A stretch of 34,435 bases of DNA from an uncultured Oscillospiraceae bacterium (GCA_944387145.1 CALXDU010000015.1:1-34435); one strand, 5' to 3'; shown: positions 15,220 through 24,656, counted from the stretch's first letter. Notes: a model not told the origin generated them from the letters alone. Program-made: numbers and translations.

Positions 15220-16644
15220 TCAGGTGACCAATGGCATGGTAAAGGTAAATTCGGTTTTGCCATCTTTGGAGCTGACGGAGATATTTTCCCCGTGGCTGCA
15301 GACGATGGTTTTGACGATGTAAAGGCCCAGACCCCAGCCATCCCGGTTCCGGGAACGGGATTTGTCCAGTTTGTGGAACCGGTCAAATACCAGGGGCAGC
15401 TCCTCCGGCGGGATGGTATCGCCGTCGTTGGAGACGGAAACATAGGCTTTGCTGTTTCCCTCCCGGATTTTCAGGCCCAGGGTACCGCCCCTGGGACAGA
15501 ATTTCACGGCGTTGTCAATCAGGTTGTAGATCACCTGGGTGATGGAGTCCTGATTGGCCACGGTAAATACCGGGTGAGGCGGGAAGTCCACATCCACATT
15601 GATGCCCTTGTCGTTGATCTTCTTTTCAAAGGTAATCAGCACCTGTCCGGCGCATTCTTCCAGGTCAAAGTGGATCTTCTGCTCTTCGGGGATGCCCTGT
15701 TCCTGCTGCAGCTGGCTGATGTCCAGCATGCTGCGCACCAGGCGGCTCAAGCGCTTGGTTTCATCGGAGACAATCTGCAGGTAGTGGGAGCGGCGCTCCG
15801 GAGGGATGGTGCCATCGAGAATGCCGTCGATGTAGCCGGAAATGGTGGTCATAGGCGTTTTCAGCTCGTGGGAAACATTGGCCACAAATTCCTGCCGGCG
15901 GTATTCGCTTTTCTGCAGGGAAGAGGCCATGTTGTTAAAGGCCAGGGCCAGCTCCTCCACCTCTTCGGAGTAATCTTCCTCCACCCGAACCCGGGCTTCC
16001 AGGTTGCCGTGGGCGAAGTCGTTGGCGGCTTTTGCCATGTCCCGCAGGGGTTTGCTTTCCCGCCGGGCAAAGGCCGTCACCGCCAAAACGGAAATCAGCA
16101 CCACAAATACGGCGGCGGTGAGGAAAATGTTGGAAATCCGGTTCAGGGTTTTTCCAGTGGTCAGGGTGGGCGCGGAGACAAGTACCAACCCGGTAGCCGT
16201 GTCATTGCTGACAATGGGGGCAGAGACCACATAGCGCTCTTCCTCGTACAGTCCATCAATGTGACCGGTGGCCGAGTCGGAGCCGTTTTCAAATACCTTC
16301 TGCAAATATTCCCGGTTCAGTTGCAAGCCCTGATGCTGACACCCGGACAGGGCGTCGGAGCACAGGATGATGTAGCCGTCACTGTCGCAGATGACCACAT
16401 CCGAATTGGTGACCTGGGACACCACATTCAGATTCAGAAGCAGTTCCCGGTTGGAAAGGGTTCCGCCTACGTTGTAGGCCGCAGCCAGGTTGGCGATGAC
16501 CTGGGCATCCTGCTCCAGACTGGTCACGGTAGCCCCCACCAGGTATTCCTTTACCTGGTACTGAAAAGAGGCGCCCAGAATGGTCAGTGCCAGCAGCAGA
16601 ATGGTGGCAGCTGTGGTAAAGCTGCGGGTGAAGGAGGATTTCAT
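15220..16644 (-). CDS. Sensor histidine kinase with HAMP domain
   Basis: 474-residue membrane sensor kinase. Helix 1 spans about residues 11-28, an extracellular sensing domain 30-168, helix 2 about 171-193, and HAMP about 194-245. The H-box is FVANVSHELKTP with His259 as phospho-acceptor, the N-box YNLIDNAVKF (about 373-382), and the G-box DGWGLGLYIV. No PAS domain is evident, unlike WalK of Bacilli. The start is two bases from the response-regulator stop, so the two are co-translated. It probably phosphorylates the upstream-encoded regulator; the stimulus is unknown, though the downstream HtrA hints at envelope or secretion stress. Confidence 0.94.
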   Translation of the reverse strand: MKSSFTRSFTTAATILLLALTILGASFQYQVKEYLVGATVTSLEQDAQVIANLAAAYNVGGTLSNRELLLNLNVVSQVTNSDVVICDSDGYIILCSDALSGCQHQGLQLNREYLQKVFENGSDSATGHIDGLYEEERYVVSAPIVSNDTATGLVLVSAPTLTTGKTLNRISNIFLTAAVFVVLISVLAVTAFARRESKPLRDMAKAANDFAHGNLEARVRVEEDYSEEVEELALAFNNMASSLQKSEYRRQEFVANVSHELKTPMTTISGYIDGILDGTIPPERRSHYLQIVSDETKRLSRLVRSMLDISQLQQEQGIPEEQKIHFDLEECAGQVLITFEKKINDKGINVDVDFPPHPVFTVANQDSITQVIYNLIDNAVKFCPRGGTLGLKIREGNSKAYVSVSNDGDTIPPEELPLVFDRFHKLDKSRSRNRDGWGLGLYIVKTIVCSHGENISVSSKDGKTEFTFTMPLVT

Positions 16645-16646
16645 CC

Positions 16647-17333
16647 TTACAGCACCTCGAACTTATAACCCACGCCCCAGACGGTTTTCAGGCTCCAGCT
16701 TTCGCTGACCCCTTCCAGCTTCTCCCGCAGCCGCTTGACGTGTACGTCAACGGTACGGCTGTCGCCGAAGTAGTCAAAGCCCCAGACTTCGTCCAGCAGC
16801 TGGTTGCGGGTGTAGACCCGGTTGGGAGAGGAGGCCAGATAGTACAGCAGTTCCATCTCCTTGGGGGGTGTGTCAATTTTCTTGCCGTCCACGGTCAGCT
16901 CAAAGGCGTCCATGTCGATAATCAGCTTGTCAAAGACCAGACGGCGGGCCTTCTTTTCCGCGGTGACACCACTGCTGCGGCGCAGAACCGCTTCGATTCT
17001 GGCCAGAACTTCCTTCATTTCAAAGGGTTTGGTAATGTAATCGTCGGCGCCGGATTTGAGACCCGACACCTTGTCGTCGGTTTCTCCCTTGGCAGTGAGC
17101 ATGATGACGGGAGTCTGAGACTCGGCCCGGATGGTCTTGCACACCGTCCAGCCGTCCATCACCGGCATCATCACATCCAGCAGTACCAGATCGGGCTTGA
17201 TGGCCCGGAACTTGCTCAAACCCTGACCGCCATCGGCGGCAACGGTAACGGCGTAGCCCTCCTTTTCCAGGTACATCTGCAAAAGTTCTGCAATATTACG
17301 GTCGTCCTCAACAATCAAAACGGAGACAGCCAT
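16647..17333 (-). CDS. OmpR/PhoB-family response regulator
   Basis: 228-residue regulator. The receiver domain starts MAVSVLIVEDD and has the phospho-acceptor Asp53 in LVLLDVMMP, a Thr in MLTAKGE and a Lys in ITKPFE. The C-terminal winged helix (about 130-226) ends TVWGVGYKFEVL. I chose ATG 17333, with AAAGGGAGGA seven bases upstream; an in-frame extension to 17441 has no family similarity and crosses the likely promoter. It is the first gene of the operon with the kinase, HtrA and thioesterase. Confidence 0.95.
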   Translation of the reverse strand: MAVSVLIVEDDRNIAELLQMYLEKEGYAVTVAADGGQGLSKFRAIKPDLVLLDVMMPVMDGWTVCKTIRAESQTPVIMLTAKGETDDKVSGLKSGADDYITKPFEMKEVLARIEAVLRRSSGVTAEKKARRLVFDKLIIDMDAFELTVDGKKIDTPPKEMELLYYLASSPNRVYTRNQLLDEVWGFDYFGDSRTVDVHVKRLREKLEGVSESWSLKTVWGVGYKFEVL

Positions 17334-17372
17334 GAGAAAATCCTCCCTTTCTATTTCTTTTCTTTTTCCCTT

Positions 17373-17378
17373 ATTATA
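17373..17378 (-). promoter_or_regulatory. -10 box for regulator-kinase operon
   Basis: A perfect minus-strand TATAAT (17378-17373) lies 40 bases upstream of the regulator start. The -35 is weak (a TTCACT 19 bases upstream is the best I see), so an activator, possibly the regulator itself, may be needed. Confidence 0.45.
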
Positions 17379-17449
17379 CCGCAAAAATGGATTGGGGAGT
17401 GAACAATTTGTAAAGAGTAACCCGGCAATTTGTGAACGCAAACTTCTGC

Positions 17450-17478
17450 TTGCAAATTATCCGATTTCGGGGTATGAT
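17450..17478 (+). promoter_or_regulatory. uppP promoter
   Basis: -35 TTGCAA (17450-17455), 17-base spacer, -10 TATGAT (17473-17478), 58 bases before the uppP start. Confidence 0.65.
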
Positions 17479-17535
17479 GATTCCGTTGGGGAAGGTTTTC
17501 CCAAAATCTGAATTTTCCATGGGAAAGGAACGATT

Positions 17536-18378
17536 ATGGTCGAATTACTCAAAGCGGTTCTGTTCGGCATTGTGGAGGGCGTTACCGAATGGCTGCCCAT
17601 CTCCTCTACAGGCCACCTGATTCTGCTCAATGAATTTATCAATCTGAAGGTGTCCGAGGAATTTCGGAGCATGTTCGACGTGGTTATCCAGCTGGGAGCC
17701 ATTTTAGCGGTGATTGTGCTGTTCTTCCACAAGCTCAACCCCTTCTCTCCCAGCAAAAACGGGAAGGAAAAGCGAAAGACTTGGGACCTGTGGTTCAAGG
17801 TTGTGGCTGCCATCATCCCCTCCGGCGTGGTGGGCGTGCTGTTTGACGACTGGATGGATACGCACCTGCACAACGGCATTGTGGTGTCCATTGCTCTGAT
17901 TGTCTACGGTATCGCCTTCATTCTGGTGGAGCGGCGCAACCAGGGCAAGCACTGCCGGGTGATTCAGGACGTTCACGACATTGATTATAAAACTGCTCTG
18001 CTGATTGGTGCCTTCCAGTGCCTGAGCCTGATTCCCGGCACCTCCCGGTCCGGCTCTACCATCCTGGGCGCCATTCTGGTTGGCGTGGGGCGCAGCGCCG
18101 GCGCGGAGTTCAGCTTCTTCATGGCCATTCCCACAATGTTGGGCGCTTCCGCTATCAAGCTGCTTAAATTCCTGGCCAGCGGGGTCAGCGCCACTTCCAC
18201 GGAAATCTGGGTTCTCATTATCGGCAGTGTGGTGTCCTTCCTGGTGAGCCTGCTGGTAATCAAGGCCCTGATGGAATACGTCCGCAAGCACTCGTTCTCC
18301 GCCTTCGGTGTTTACCGGATTGTGCTGGGCACGGTGGTGCTGATTTACTTTGCCGCAAAAGCCTTTATCTTGGCCTAA
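17536..18378 (+). CDS. uppP: Undecaprenyl-diphosphatase UppP
   Basis: 280-residue integral membrane phosphatase that converts undecaprenyl diphosphate to the monophosphate carrier used in peptidoglycan and other wall polymer synthesis; also confers bacitracin tolerance (BacA). Both family signatures are present: EGVTEWLPISSTGHL (residues 14-28) and PGTSRSG (167-173). Several membrane helices follow. ATG 17536 has GGGAAAGGA upstream. It begins a plus-strand cluster, 15 bases before the epimerase-like gene. Confidence 0.95.
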   Translation: MVELLKAVLFGIVEGVTEWLPISSTGHLILLNEFINLKVSEEFRSMFDVVIQLGAILAVIVLFFHKLNPFSPSKNGKEKRKTWDLWFKVVAAIIPSGVVGVLFDDWMDTHLHNGIVVSIALIVYGIAFILVERRNQGKHCRVIQDVHDIDYKTALLIGAFQCLSLIPGTSRSGSTILGAILVGVGRSAGAEFSFFMAIPTMLGASAIKLLKFLASGVSATSTEIWVLIIGSVVSFLVSLLVIKALMEYVRKHSFSAFGVYRIVLGTVVLIYFAAKAFILA

Positions 18379-18393
18379 CGTAAGGAGGAAGTT

Positions 18394-19272
18394 ATGGAAT
18401 ACACCATCGAAAATGAATACCTGAAAGCAACCGTTACCACCTGGGGCGCTCAGGTGAAAAGCGTGATCCGCAAATGCGACGGCGTGGAACATATGTGGCA
18501 GGCAGACCCGGAGGTCTGGGGCTACCATGCCCCCATCCTTTTCCCCCATGCGGGAAAGGTTGTGGATAACAAAATCGTGGCCAAGGGAAAGACCTTTGAA
18601 GCCACCCAGCACGGCTTTGCCCGGAACATGGAGCACACACTGGTAGACCGGGACGAAACCACCGTGGTGCTGGAGCTGTGCGCCAATGATGAGACACTGG
18701 CAAAGTTTCCCTATGATTTCCGGCTGGTGTCCGCCTTCACTCTGGAAAACGACACCCTGCATCACACCCTGACGGTGGAAAACCTGGACGAGGAGAAGAT
18801 GCCCTTCGGCATCGGCTACCACCCGGGCTTTGCCATTCCCTTTGACGACAAGCACCAGGCAACCGACTACGAACTGCGGTTTTCCCAGATGGAGTCTCCC
18901 ATCTGCATCAACAACCTGCCCTATGGCCTGATGCACGGGGACTATTACCAGCTGGGAGCCAATCTGGAAACCCTGCCCATTGATGACAAGCTCTTTGCCA
19001 ATGACAGCCACTGTATGGTAAACCTTCAGTCCCAGACACTGGGCCTGTACGAAAAGGGCACCGGCCGGGGCGTGGTGTGCAGCATCGGAGATTTTCCCTA
19101 TACCCTGCTGTGGAGCAAGCCCGGCATGCCCAAATTTGTCTGCATTGAGCCCTGGCACAGCCTGCCCAGCAGCGAAAATGGCAGCACCAACTGGGAGAAA
19201 AAGCCTGCCGCCGCCATTTTGCTGCCCGGAGAAAGCTGGAGCTGCACCTTGAGCACTTCCTTTGTGCGCTAA
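18394..19272 (+). CDS. Aldose 1-epimerase (galactose mutarotase)-like protein
   Basis: 292-residue beta-sandwich protein of the aldose epimerase superfamily, LacX-like branch. Recognisable segments are WGAQVKSVIRK, the sugar-binding FPHAGKV and QHGFARN, GYHPGF in the middle (catalytic-region His), and CIEPWHSLP near the C-terminus with a Glu in the general-base region. It would interconvert anomers of an aldose or a sugar phosphate. It is preceded by AAGGAGG and lies between uppP and the SdpI-like gene with short gaps, so the three are likely co-transcribed. Substrate unknown. Confidence 0.85.
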   Translation: MEYTIENEYLKATVTTWGAQVKSVIRKCDGVEHMWQADPEVWGYHAPILFPHAGKVVDNKIVAKGKTFEATQHGFARNMEHTLVDRDETTVVLELCANDETLAKFPYDFRLVSAFTLENDTLHHTLTVENLDEEKMPFGIGYHPGFAIPFDDKHQATDYELRFSQMESPICINNLPYGLMHGDYYQLGANLETLPIDDKLFANDSHCMVNLQSQTLGLYEKGTGRGVVCSIGDFPYTLLWSKPGMPKFVCIEPWHSLPSSENGSTNWEKKPAAAILLPGESWSCTLSTSFVR

Positions 19273-19284
19273 GGGGAGAACCTT

Positions 19285-19677
19285 ATGGGATTTTGGCTGT
19301 TCATGCTGGCAACCAACCTGCTGGTTCCGGTGATTATGATTGGCATTGGATGGTATTTTCTCAAAAAACCGCCGAAGAACATGAACCCCCTCTTTGGCTA
19401 CCGCACTACCAGATCCATGAAGAATCCGGATACCTGGGCCTTTGCCCATAAGACTTGCGGAAAAATCTGGGTGCGCTGGGGATGGATGGTGCTGGTAGTT
19501 TCCCTGATTCCCATGCTGGCGGTGCTGGGCAAGGACGAGGATACCATCGGATGGGTTTCCACAGCCATTTGCCTGCTGCAGGTGATTGCGCTGCTTGGCT
19601 CCATTGTGCCGGTGGAACGGGCTCTGAAGAAAACCTTTGACGAGTCCGGAAACAGAAGGCAGAAGCTTCCACAATGA
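19285..19677 (+). CDS. SdpI-family membrane protein
   Basis: 130-residue membrane protein with about three helices (residues 3-25, 65-83 and 90-110). The signature NPLFGYRTTRSMKNPDTW (about 37-54) is diagnostic of the SdpI family, whose B. subtilis member gives immunity to the SdpC toxin and controls its own regulator. No toxin or regulator partner is adjacent, so this is likely a housekeeping-type homologue of unclear role. It starts 12 bases after the epimerase-like gene, with AAGGGGAG upstream. Confidence 0.85.
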   Translation: MGFWLFMLATNLLVPVIMIGIGWYFLKKPPKNMNPLFGYRTTRSMKNPDTWAFAHKTCGKIWVRWGWMVLVVSLIPMLAVLGKDEDTIGWVSTAICLLQVIALLGSIVPVERALKKTFDESGNRRQKLPQ

Positions 19678-19679
19678 AA

Positions 19680-19705
19680 ACAGGCAGAGATTTTTTTCTG
19701 CCTGT
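19680..19705. repeat. Hairpin between SdpI-like and MFS genes
   Basis: ACAGGCAGA (19680-19688) pairs with TCTGCCTGT (19697-19705). No T-run follows on the plus strand, so it is a weak terminator or processing hairpin at best. Confidence 0.4.
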
Positions 19706-19741
19706 CCCTATGTAAAAAATAAAAATCTACGGGAGAATGTT

Positions 19742-20902
19742 ATGTATTTGCTGCTTCTTTCACTCATTTACCTGGCGTTTATCAGCCTGGGACTGCCGGA
19801 TTCTCTGCTGGGTTCCGGCTGGCCTACCATGCGGGAAGTCTTTTCCGTTCCCATTTCCTATATGGGCATTGTGTCCATGATTATCAGCGGCAGCACCATC
19901 TGCTCCAGTCTTTTGTCCGAGCGGCTGACCAAGAAATTTTGCACCCAGTATGTGACCGTGGCCAGCGTGATGCTCACCGCCATTTCTTTGTTCGGCTTTT
20001 CCACCGCCGGCGCCTTCTGGATGCTCTGCCTGTGGGCCATTCCCTACGGCCTGGGGGCCGGGGCCATTGATGCGGCTCTGAATAACTATGTTGCCCTGCA
20101 TTACAGTTCCCGGCATATGAGTTGGCTGCACTGCTTCTGGGGTGTGGGCACCATTGTCAGCCCCTATGTGATGAGCTGGGCCTTGACGCACAGCGTCTGG
20201 CAGACCGGCTATCGGATGGTGTCGGGAATCCAGTTTGCCATTGCTCTGGTGTTGGTTCTGACCCTGCCGGTGTGGAAAATTCATCAAAAGGGGGAAGCTC
20301 AGGAAGAAAATGGGAAAATTCTTGGCATTTCCGGAGCCTTAAAAATCCGGGGCGTGCCCAGCCTTCTGCTTGGATTCTTCGCCTACTGCGCCGCGGAGAG
20401 CACCACCATGCTCTGGGCCAGCAGCTTTTTGGTGGATGCCCGGGGCATTACCAAGGAAGTGGCTGCCGCTTTCGGTGCGCTGTTTTACATCGGCATCACC
20501 GCCGGGCGGTTCCTGTCCGGTCTGGTGTCGGAAAAACTGGGAGACAGAACCATGATCCGCCTGGGCGCCGCCGTGATGGGGGTGGGCATCGCCTGTGTGC
20601 TGCTGCCCTGGGGCGGCAATCTTCCGGCCCTGGCGGGTCTGGTGATCATCGGTCTGGGCTGCGCCCCGGTGTATCCCAGCATCATCCACGCCACCCCGGG
20701 AAATTTTGGAGCGGAAAATTCCCAGGCCATCATCGGCATCCAGATGGCCAGCGCCTACGTGGGCTCTACCTTCGCGCCCCCGGTGTTCGGTTTGATTGCC
20801 AATCACATCAGCATCCGGCTGTTCCCGGTGTACATCCTGCTCTTTGGCATTTTGATGATCGCCATGACGGAAACCACCTTCCGTAAGGTACAAAGAAGAT
20901 AA
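19742..20902 (+). CDS. MFS transporter
   Basis: 386-residue major facilitator with about twelve hydrophobic helices. The first begins MYLLLLSLIYLAFISLGLPDSLLG; the glycine-rich GAGAIDAALNNYVA motif and SWLHCFWGVGTIVSPY are typical of the fucose permease-like and related MFS branches. A central cytoplasmic loop (KIHQKGEAQEENGK) separates the two six-helix halves. I chose ATG 19742, with GGGAGAA upstream; an in-frame upstream extension overlaps the previous gene and is not membrane-like. The substrate cannot be assigned. A strong terminator follows. Confidence 0.9.
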   Translation: MYLLLLSLIYLAFISLGLPDSLLGSGWPTMREVFSVPISYMGIVSMIISGSTICSSLLSERLTKKFCTQYVTVASVMLTAISLFGFSTAGAFWMLCLWAIPYGLGAGAIDAALNNYVALHYSSRHMSWLHCFWGVGTIVSPYVMSWALTHSVWQTGYRMVSGIQFAIALVLVLTLPVWKIHQKGEAQEENGKILGISGALKIRGVPSLLLGFFAYCAAESTTMLWASSFLVDARGITKEVAAAFGALFYIGITAGRFLSGLVSEKLGDRTMIRLGAAVMGVGIACVLLPWGGNLPALAGLVIIGLGCAPVYPSIIHATPGNFGAENSQAIIGIQMASAYVGSTFAPPVFGLIANHISIRLFPVYILLFGILMIAMTETTFRKVQRR

Positions 20903-20920
20903 CAATATTTCCCTATGAAA

Positions 20921-20957
20921 AAAACGTGGAACAAGAATCGCACTTGTTCCACGTTTT
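20921..20957. terminator. Bidirectional terminator, MFS gene and rnf operon
   Basis: AAAACGTGGAACAAG (20921-20935) and CTTGTTCCACGTTTT (20943-20957) form a perfect 15-bp stem with a 7-base loop. A/T runs at both ends fit termination of both converging transcripts. Confidence 0.9.
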
Positions 20958-20968
20958 CATTATACTTG

Positions 20969-21844
20969 TTACGCCTGAATCACCGGGCCGTTCCGGGACT
21001 GAACCACCGGGTCGCCCAGCTGCTCTACCTTGGAGTCCTTAATCAGATGCTTGGGACAGACCGTGGCGCACAGACCGCAGTTATCGCACTTGCTGTAGTC
21101 GATGGTGGCCAGGTTGTTTTCCACGGTGATGGCCTCTTTGGGGCAGATCTTCTTGCACAGGCCGCAGCCGATGCAGCCGACGGTGCAGCTGCGGGTGGTG
21201 ACGGCGCCCTTGGCTAACGATGCACAGGCGATGACCACATTCCGGTCCGGCTCCACCGGTACAATCAGATGCCGGGGACATACCGTGGCACAGGCCATAC
21301 AGCCCACGCACAGGTCCTCGTCCACATGGGCAACACCGTTGACGATCTTCATGGCGCCGTACTTGCAGGCCTTCACGCAGCTGCCGTAGCCCAGACAGCC
21401 GTACTTACAGGACAGGGGGCCGCTGCCGCCGACCTTGGAAGCTGCCAGACAGTTCTTGAAGCCTTCGTAGTTGGCCTTGACCTTGGCGCCCTTGGTCAGG
21501 TTGCCGTCGGCGTCGTAAATCTTTTCACCGGAGCAGCGCACCAGGGCAACTTTCCGGGTGACGGTCTGAGCCTTTACGCCCATGATGGCAGCCATGGCCT
21601 GGGCACAGTCGTTGCCGCCGGAGGCGCACTTGCCGATTTCCGCTTCCCCGTTAAACACGGCTTCTGCGTAAGCACCGCAGCCGGCATAGCCGCAGCCGCC
21701 GCAGTTGGCGCCGGGGAGGCATTCGTTCAGCTGATCCAGCCGGGGGTCGCTCTCTACATAGAATACTTTGGAAGCGGCAGCCAGAACCAGACCGAAAATC
21801 AGGCCCAGGCCGCCCAGAATTGCAACCGCAATCAAAATTTCCAT
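20969..21844 (-). CDS. rnfB: Rnf complex subunit B
   Basis: 291-residue iron-sulfur subunit that takes electrons from ferredoxin into the Rnf complex. An N-terminal membrane helix (about residues 3-25) is followed by a four-Cys cluster (NCGGCGYAGC, Cys48/51/56 plus Cys73). Further on are several [4Fe-4S] ferredoxin motifs: CVGCMACATVCP (179-190), CIGCGLCKKICP (224-235) and CDNCGLCATVCP (253-264), with an additional CKYGCLGYGSCVKAC (146-160). ATG 21844 has AAGGAGGGC upstream. It is the last gene of the rnfCDGEAB operon, as in many clostridia. Confidence 0.95.
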   Translation of the reverse strand: MEILIAVAILGGLGLIFGLVLAAASKVFYVESDPRLDQLNECLPGANCGGCGYAGCGAYAEAVFNGEAEIGKCASGGNDCAQAMAAIMGVKAQTVTRKVALVRCSGEKIYDADGNLTKGAKVKANYEGFKNCLAASKVGGSGPLSCKYGCLGYGSCVKACKYGAMKIVNGVAHVDEDLCVGCMACATVCPRHLIVPVEPDRNVVIACASLAKGAVTTRSCTVGCIGCGLCKKICPKEAITVENNLATIDYSKCDNCGLCATVCPKHLIKDSKVEQLGDPVVQSRNGPVIQA

Positions 21845-21857
21845 TCTTTCGCCCTCC

Positions 21858-22436
21858 TTAGAAAATGCTCAGACCGGAGAAGCCCATGAAGGAAAGAGCC
21901 AGCAAACCGGCGGCAATCAGTGCAATGGGGAAGCCCTTGAAGCACTCGGGGCACTCGCTCCGGTTCACCCGTTCCCGGATGGAAGCGAACAGCACAATGG
22001 CCAGGGTAAAGCCCAGACCACCGGCAGCGCCGTTGATGGTGCTCAGCAGGAAGTTGTAGCCCTGCTGCACATTTACCAGCACCACGCCCAGCACGGCGCA
22101 GTTGGTGGTAATCAGGGGCAGGAACACGCCCAGAGCTTTGTACAGGGCGGGAACGCTCTTTTTCAGGAACATCTCCACCACCTGCACAATGGAGGCAATG
22201 GCCAGAATGAACACCACCGTCTGCATGTACTCCAGATTCAGGGCGATGAGGATCAGGTTAATGCCGTAGCAGGCGGCAGAGGCCAGGGCCATGACGAAGG
22301 TAACCGCCAGACCCATGCCCAGAGCGGTGTCGATTTTCTTGGACACGCCCATGAAGGGGCAGATGCCGTAGAACTTCACCAGAATGAAGTTCTGGGTCAG
22401 CAAAGCGCTGATGAGAATACCCAAAATCGCTTCCAT
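21858..22436 (-). CDS. rnfA: Rnf complex subunit A
   Basis: 192-residue integral membrane subunit with six helices. It carries the two conserved Cys that, with those of RnfE, are known to hold a membrane-embedded [2Fe-2S] cluster: Cys26 in YGICPF and Cys113 in TTNCAVLG. It belongs to the ion-translocating core. Its start touches the rnfE stop, and it lies 13 bases before rnfB. Confidence 0.95.
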   Translation of the reverse strand: MEAILGILISALLTQNFILVKFYGICPFMGVSKKIDTALGMGLAVTFVMALASAACYGINLILIALNLEYMQTVVFILAIASIVQVVEMFLKKSVPALYKALGVFLPLITTNCAVLGVVLVNVQQGYNFLLSTINGAAGGLGFTLAIVLFASIRERVNRSECPECFKGFPIALIAAGLLALSFMGFSGLSIF

Positions 22437-23080
22437 TATTTGGCAGCCTCCTTCTTCTTATTCTTGATGTCCAGGTGCTTCATCAGCCACTGAGAACCGG
22501 CGATGACAAAGCCCAGGGTCAGGAAGCCGCCTACAGGCATGACCATCTGCATGGCAGGGAACTGGGAAGGAATCAGCCGGATGCCTTCGCCGCCGTTGAG
22601 CAGACCGCCGCCGAAGGTTCCGTTGCCCAGCAGTTCCCGGATGATGCACATAATCATCAGCGCCACGGTGTAGCCGATGCCCTGGCAGATGCCGTCCACG
22701 GCGGAAGCCAGCACGGTATTCTTGGAGGCAAAGCCCTCTGCCCGGCCCAGAATGATGCAGTTAACCACGATCAAGGGGATGAACACGCCCAGGCTCTGGC
22801 TCAGAGCGGGGATGAAGGCCTTCAGCAGCAGGTCAACCACGGTGACGAAGCCGGCGATGATGGTGATGTAGGCTGCAATACGGATTTGCGAGGGAATGAA
22901 GTTCCGCAGCGCAGCAATGAGGATATTGGAGCAGGTCAGAATGGCGGTAACCGCCAGACCCATGCCGATGCCGTTGAACAGGCTGGTGGTGATGGCCAGG
23001 GTGGAGCACATGCCCAGCAGCTGCACGGTAACCGGGTTCTTGGTCAGAAGACCTTCCCGGAATTGTCTTTTGAAATTCAT
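22436..23080 (-). CDS. rnfE: Rnf complex subunit E
   Basis: 214-residue membrane subunit related to RnfA, forming the other half of the membrane core. Conserved Cys25 in LLGMCSTLA and Cys108 in [12 protein letters not shown] are the partner cluster ligands. The C-terminus is lysine-rich (KNKKKEAAK). ATG 23080 lies 11 bases after the rnfG stop, with AGGAGG upstream. Confidence 0.95.
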   Translation of the reverse strand: MNFKRQFREGLLTKNPVTVQLLGMCSTLAITTSLFNGIGMGLAVTAILTCSNILIAALRNFIPSQIRIAAYITIIAGFVTVVDLLLKAFIPALSQSLGVFIPLIVVNCIILGRAEGFASKNTVLASAVDGICQGIGYTVALMIMCIIRELLGNGTFGGGLLNGGEGIRLIPSQFPAMQMVMPVGGFLTLGFVIAGSQWLMKHLDIKNKKKEAAK

Positions 23081-23091
23081 ATGCTACCTCC

Positions 23092-23646
23092 TTAGCCCAG
23101 ATTCCCGGCGCAGGCCAGGGCGGCGTTGACGCCGGAGCAGACAGCCCGGGAGGTGATGGTGGCGCCGGTGAGGGCGTCCACCTCGCCGCCGTCCTTGGTC
23201 ACGGACACCGAGCCGGATTTTCCAACAAACTGACCCCGGAAGGCTTCACCGGCAGCGGTGGAAGCGGCAGCCACAGCACCCAGACCGGAGGTTTCGGTGT
23301 GGGACACGATGGAGATGCCCAGAACCTTGCCTTCCAGATCCACGCCCACCATCATGGTGATGGTGTTGTCAAAGCCGCTGGGGGTAACTTCAAAGGCATA
23401 GCCGTTTGCACCGGCGTAGACCTTGCTTACCAGGCCGGTATCATCGGTAAAGTCGGTGATTTCCTGGTCAAAGCCCCCGGGCAGCACCGCTTCAATGGCC
23501 TGCTGGGTCTTTTCTGCGTTGAGCTGGGCGATTTTCGGGGCGGTGATGGCGTTGACCCCAGCCAAAGCCACCGCAACCACCGAGGTGATAATCAGCAATG
23601 TCAGGGCCAGCCGAAGAACATATTTGGCAGTTGTTTCGGTTTTCAT
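23092..23646 (-). CDS. rnfG: Rnf complex subunit G
   Basis: 184-residue subunit with one N-terminal helix (about residues 12-32) and an FMN-binding domain outside the membrane. The covalent flavinylation motif is visible as DALTGATITS, with Thr163 the probable FMN attachment site (by analogy with NqrC). A flavin transferase (ApbE) is therefore needed but is not in the window. The start overlaps the rnfD stop by one base. Confidence 0.94.
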   Translation of the reverse strand: MKTETTAKYVLRLALTLLIITSVVAVALAGVNAITAPKIAQLNAEKTQQAIEAVLPGGFDQEITDFTDDTGLVSKVYAGANGYAFEVTPSGFDNTITMMVGVDLEGKVLGISIVSHTETSGLGAVAAASTAAGEAFRGQFVGKSGSVSVTKDGGEVDALTGATITSRAVCSGVNAALACAGNLG

Positions 23647-24641
23647 TATTTGGCCGCCTCCTTCCTGGGAGCGCCGAACTTCACGGGACGGCCGATTCTG
23701 TCCAGCAGCACCACGCAGCAGTTCATAACCAGAATGGCGTAGGAAACGCCTTCATTGTAGCCGCCGAAGTAGCGGATCATCACGGTCAGCACGCCGCAGC
23801 CCACGCCGTAGACGATCTGACCCAGCTTGGTCACCGGAGAGGTGACGTAGTCGGTAGCCATGAAGATGGCGCCCAGCATCAGGCCGCCGCCGCATACCTG
23901 GGCGCACATCCAGGCGATGCGGTCATTGCCCAGGGGGAACAGGAAGGTCAGCACAGCCACGGTGCCGATGTAGGCCACAGGAATCCGGGGGGTGATGACC
24001 TTGCGGACCAGCAGATAACCAAAGCCAATCAGCAGCAGAAGAGCGGAGGTTTCGCCCAGACAGCCGCCCACATTGCCCAGGAACATGTCCGCAATGGAGT
24101 CGGTGGGCATCATACCCTGGTGCATGTTGGCCAGGGGAGTAGCGGAGGTGACGATGTCCGCAGTGGACAGCAGGCCCGGCGCATTTTCGTAGCCCACAGT
24201 CACCCAGGTGCTCATAAGGACAGGCCAGCTGAACAGGAAGGCACGTCCGGCCAGAGCGGGGTTGACGATGTTCTTGCCCAGACCGCCGAAGAGCATCTTG
24301 ACGATGACAATGGCAAACAGAGCGCCCAGAATGATGGTCCAGTAGGGGATGGTCACCGGGCAGACAAAGGCCAGCAGCGCACCGGTAACGCAGGCGGACA
24401 GGTCGTGAATTTTGCAGTGGGCCTTGGTCAGCTTGCAGTAGCCCCACTCAAAGAACACACAGGCGGCCACACTCACCAGGGTCACAGCCAGTGCCCGGAA
24501 GCCGAAGAAATAGATGCCTCCCAGCAGGGCAGGGGCCAGGGCGATAAGGACATCCCGCATAATGGTCTGGGTGGTGATGGGGGTGTGGGCGTGGGGGGAG
24601 CTGGAAATGGTCAGCTCATAAAAATATTTCATCTGTGCCAT
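23646..24641 (-). CDS. rnfD: Rnf complex subunit D
   Basis: 331-residue polytopic membrane subunit, a second covalent FMN carrier. The flavinylation-type motif TSATPL is at about residues 165-170 with Thr168 the likely site. Many hydrophobic helices flank it, and the C-terminal half has the usual GNDRIAWM and FMATDYVTSP segments. ATG 24641 has GGAGGGGGAG upstream and is 15 bases from the rnfC stop. Confidence 0.95.
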   Translation of the reverse strand: MAQMKYFYELTISSSPHAHTPITTQTIMRDVLIALAPALLGGIYFFGFRALAVTLVSVAACVFFEWGYCKLTKAHCKIHDLSACVTGALLAFVCPVTIPYWTIILGALFAIVIVKMLFGGLGKNIVNPALAGRAFLFSWPVLMSTWVTVGYENAPGLLSTADIVTSATPLANMHQGMMPTDSIADMFLGNVGGCLGETSALLLLIGFGYLLVRKVITPRIPVAYIGTVAVLTFLFPLGNDRIAWMCAQVCGGGLMLGAIFMATDYVTSPVTKLGQIVYGVGCGVLTVMIRYFGGYNEGVSYAILVMNCCVVLLDRIGRPVKFGAPRKEAAK

Positions 24642-24656
24642 AGGTTCTCCCCCTCC

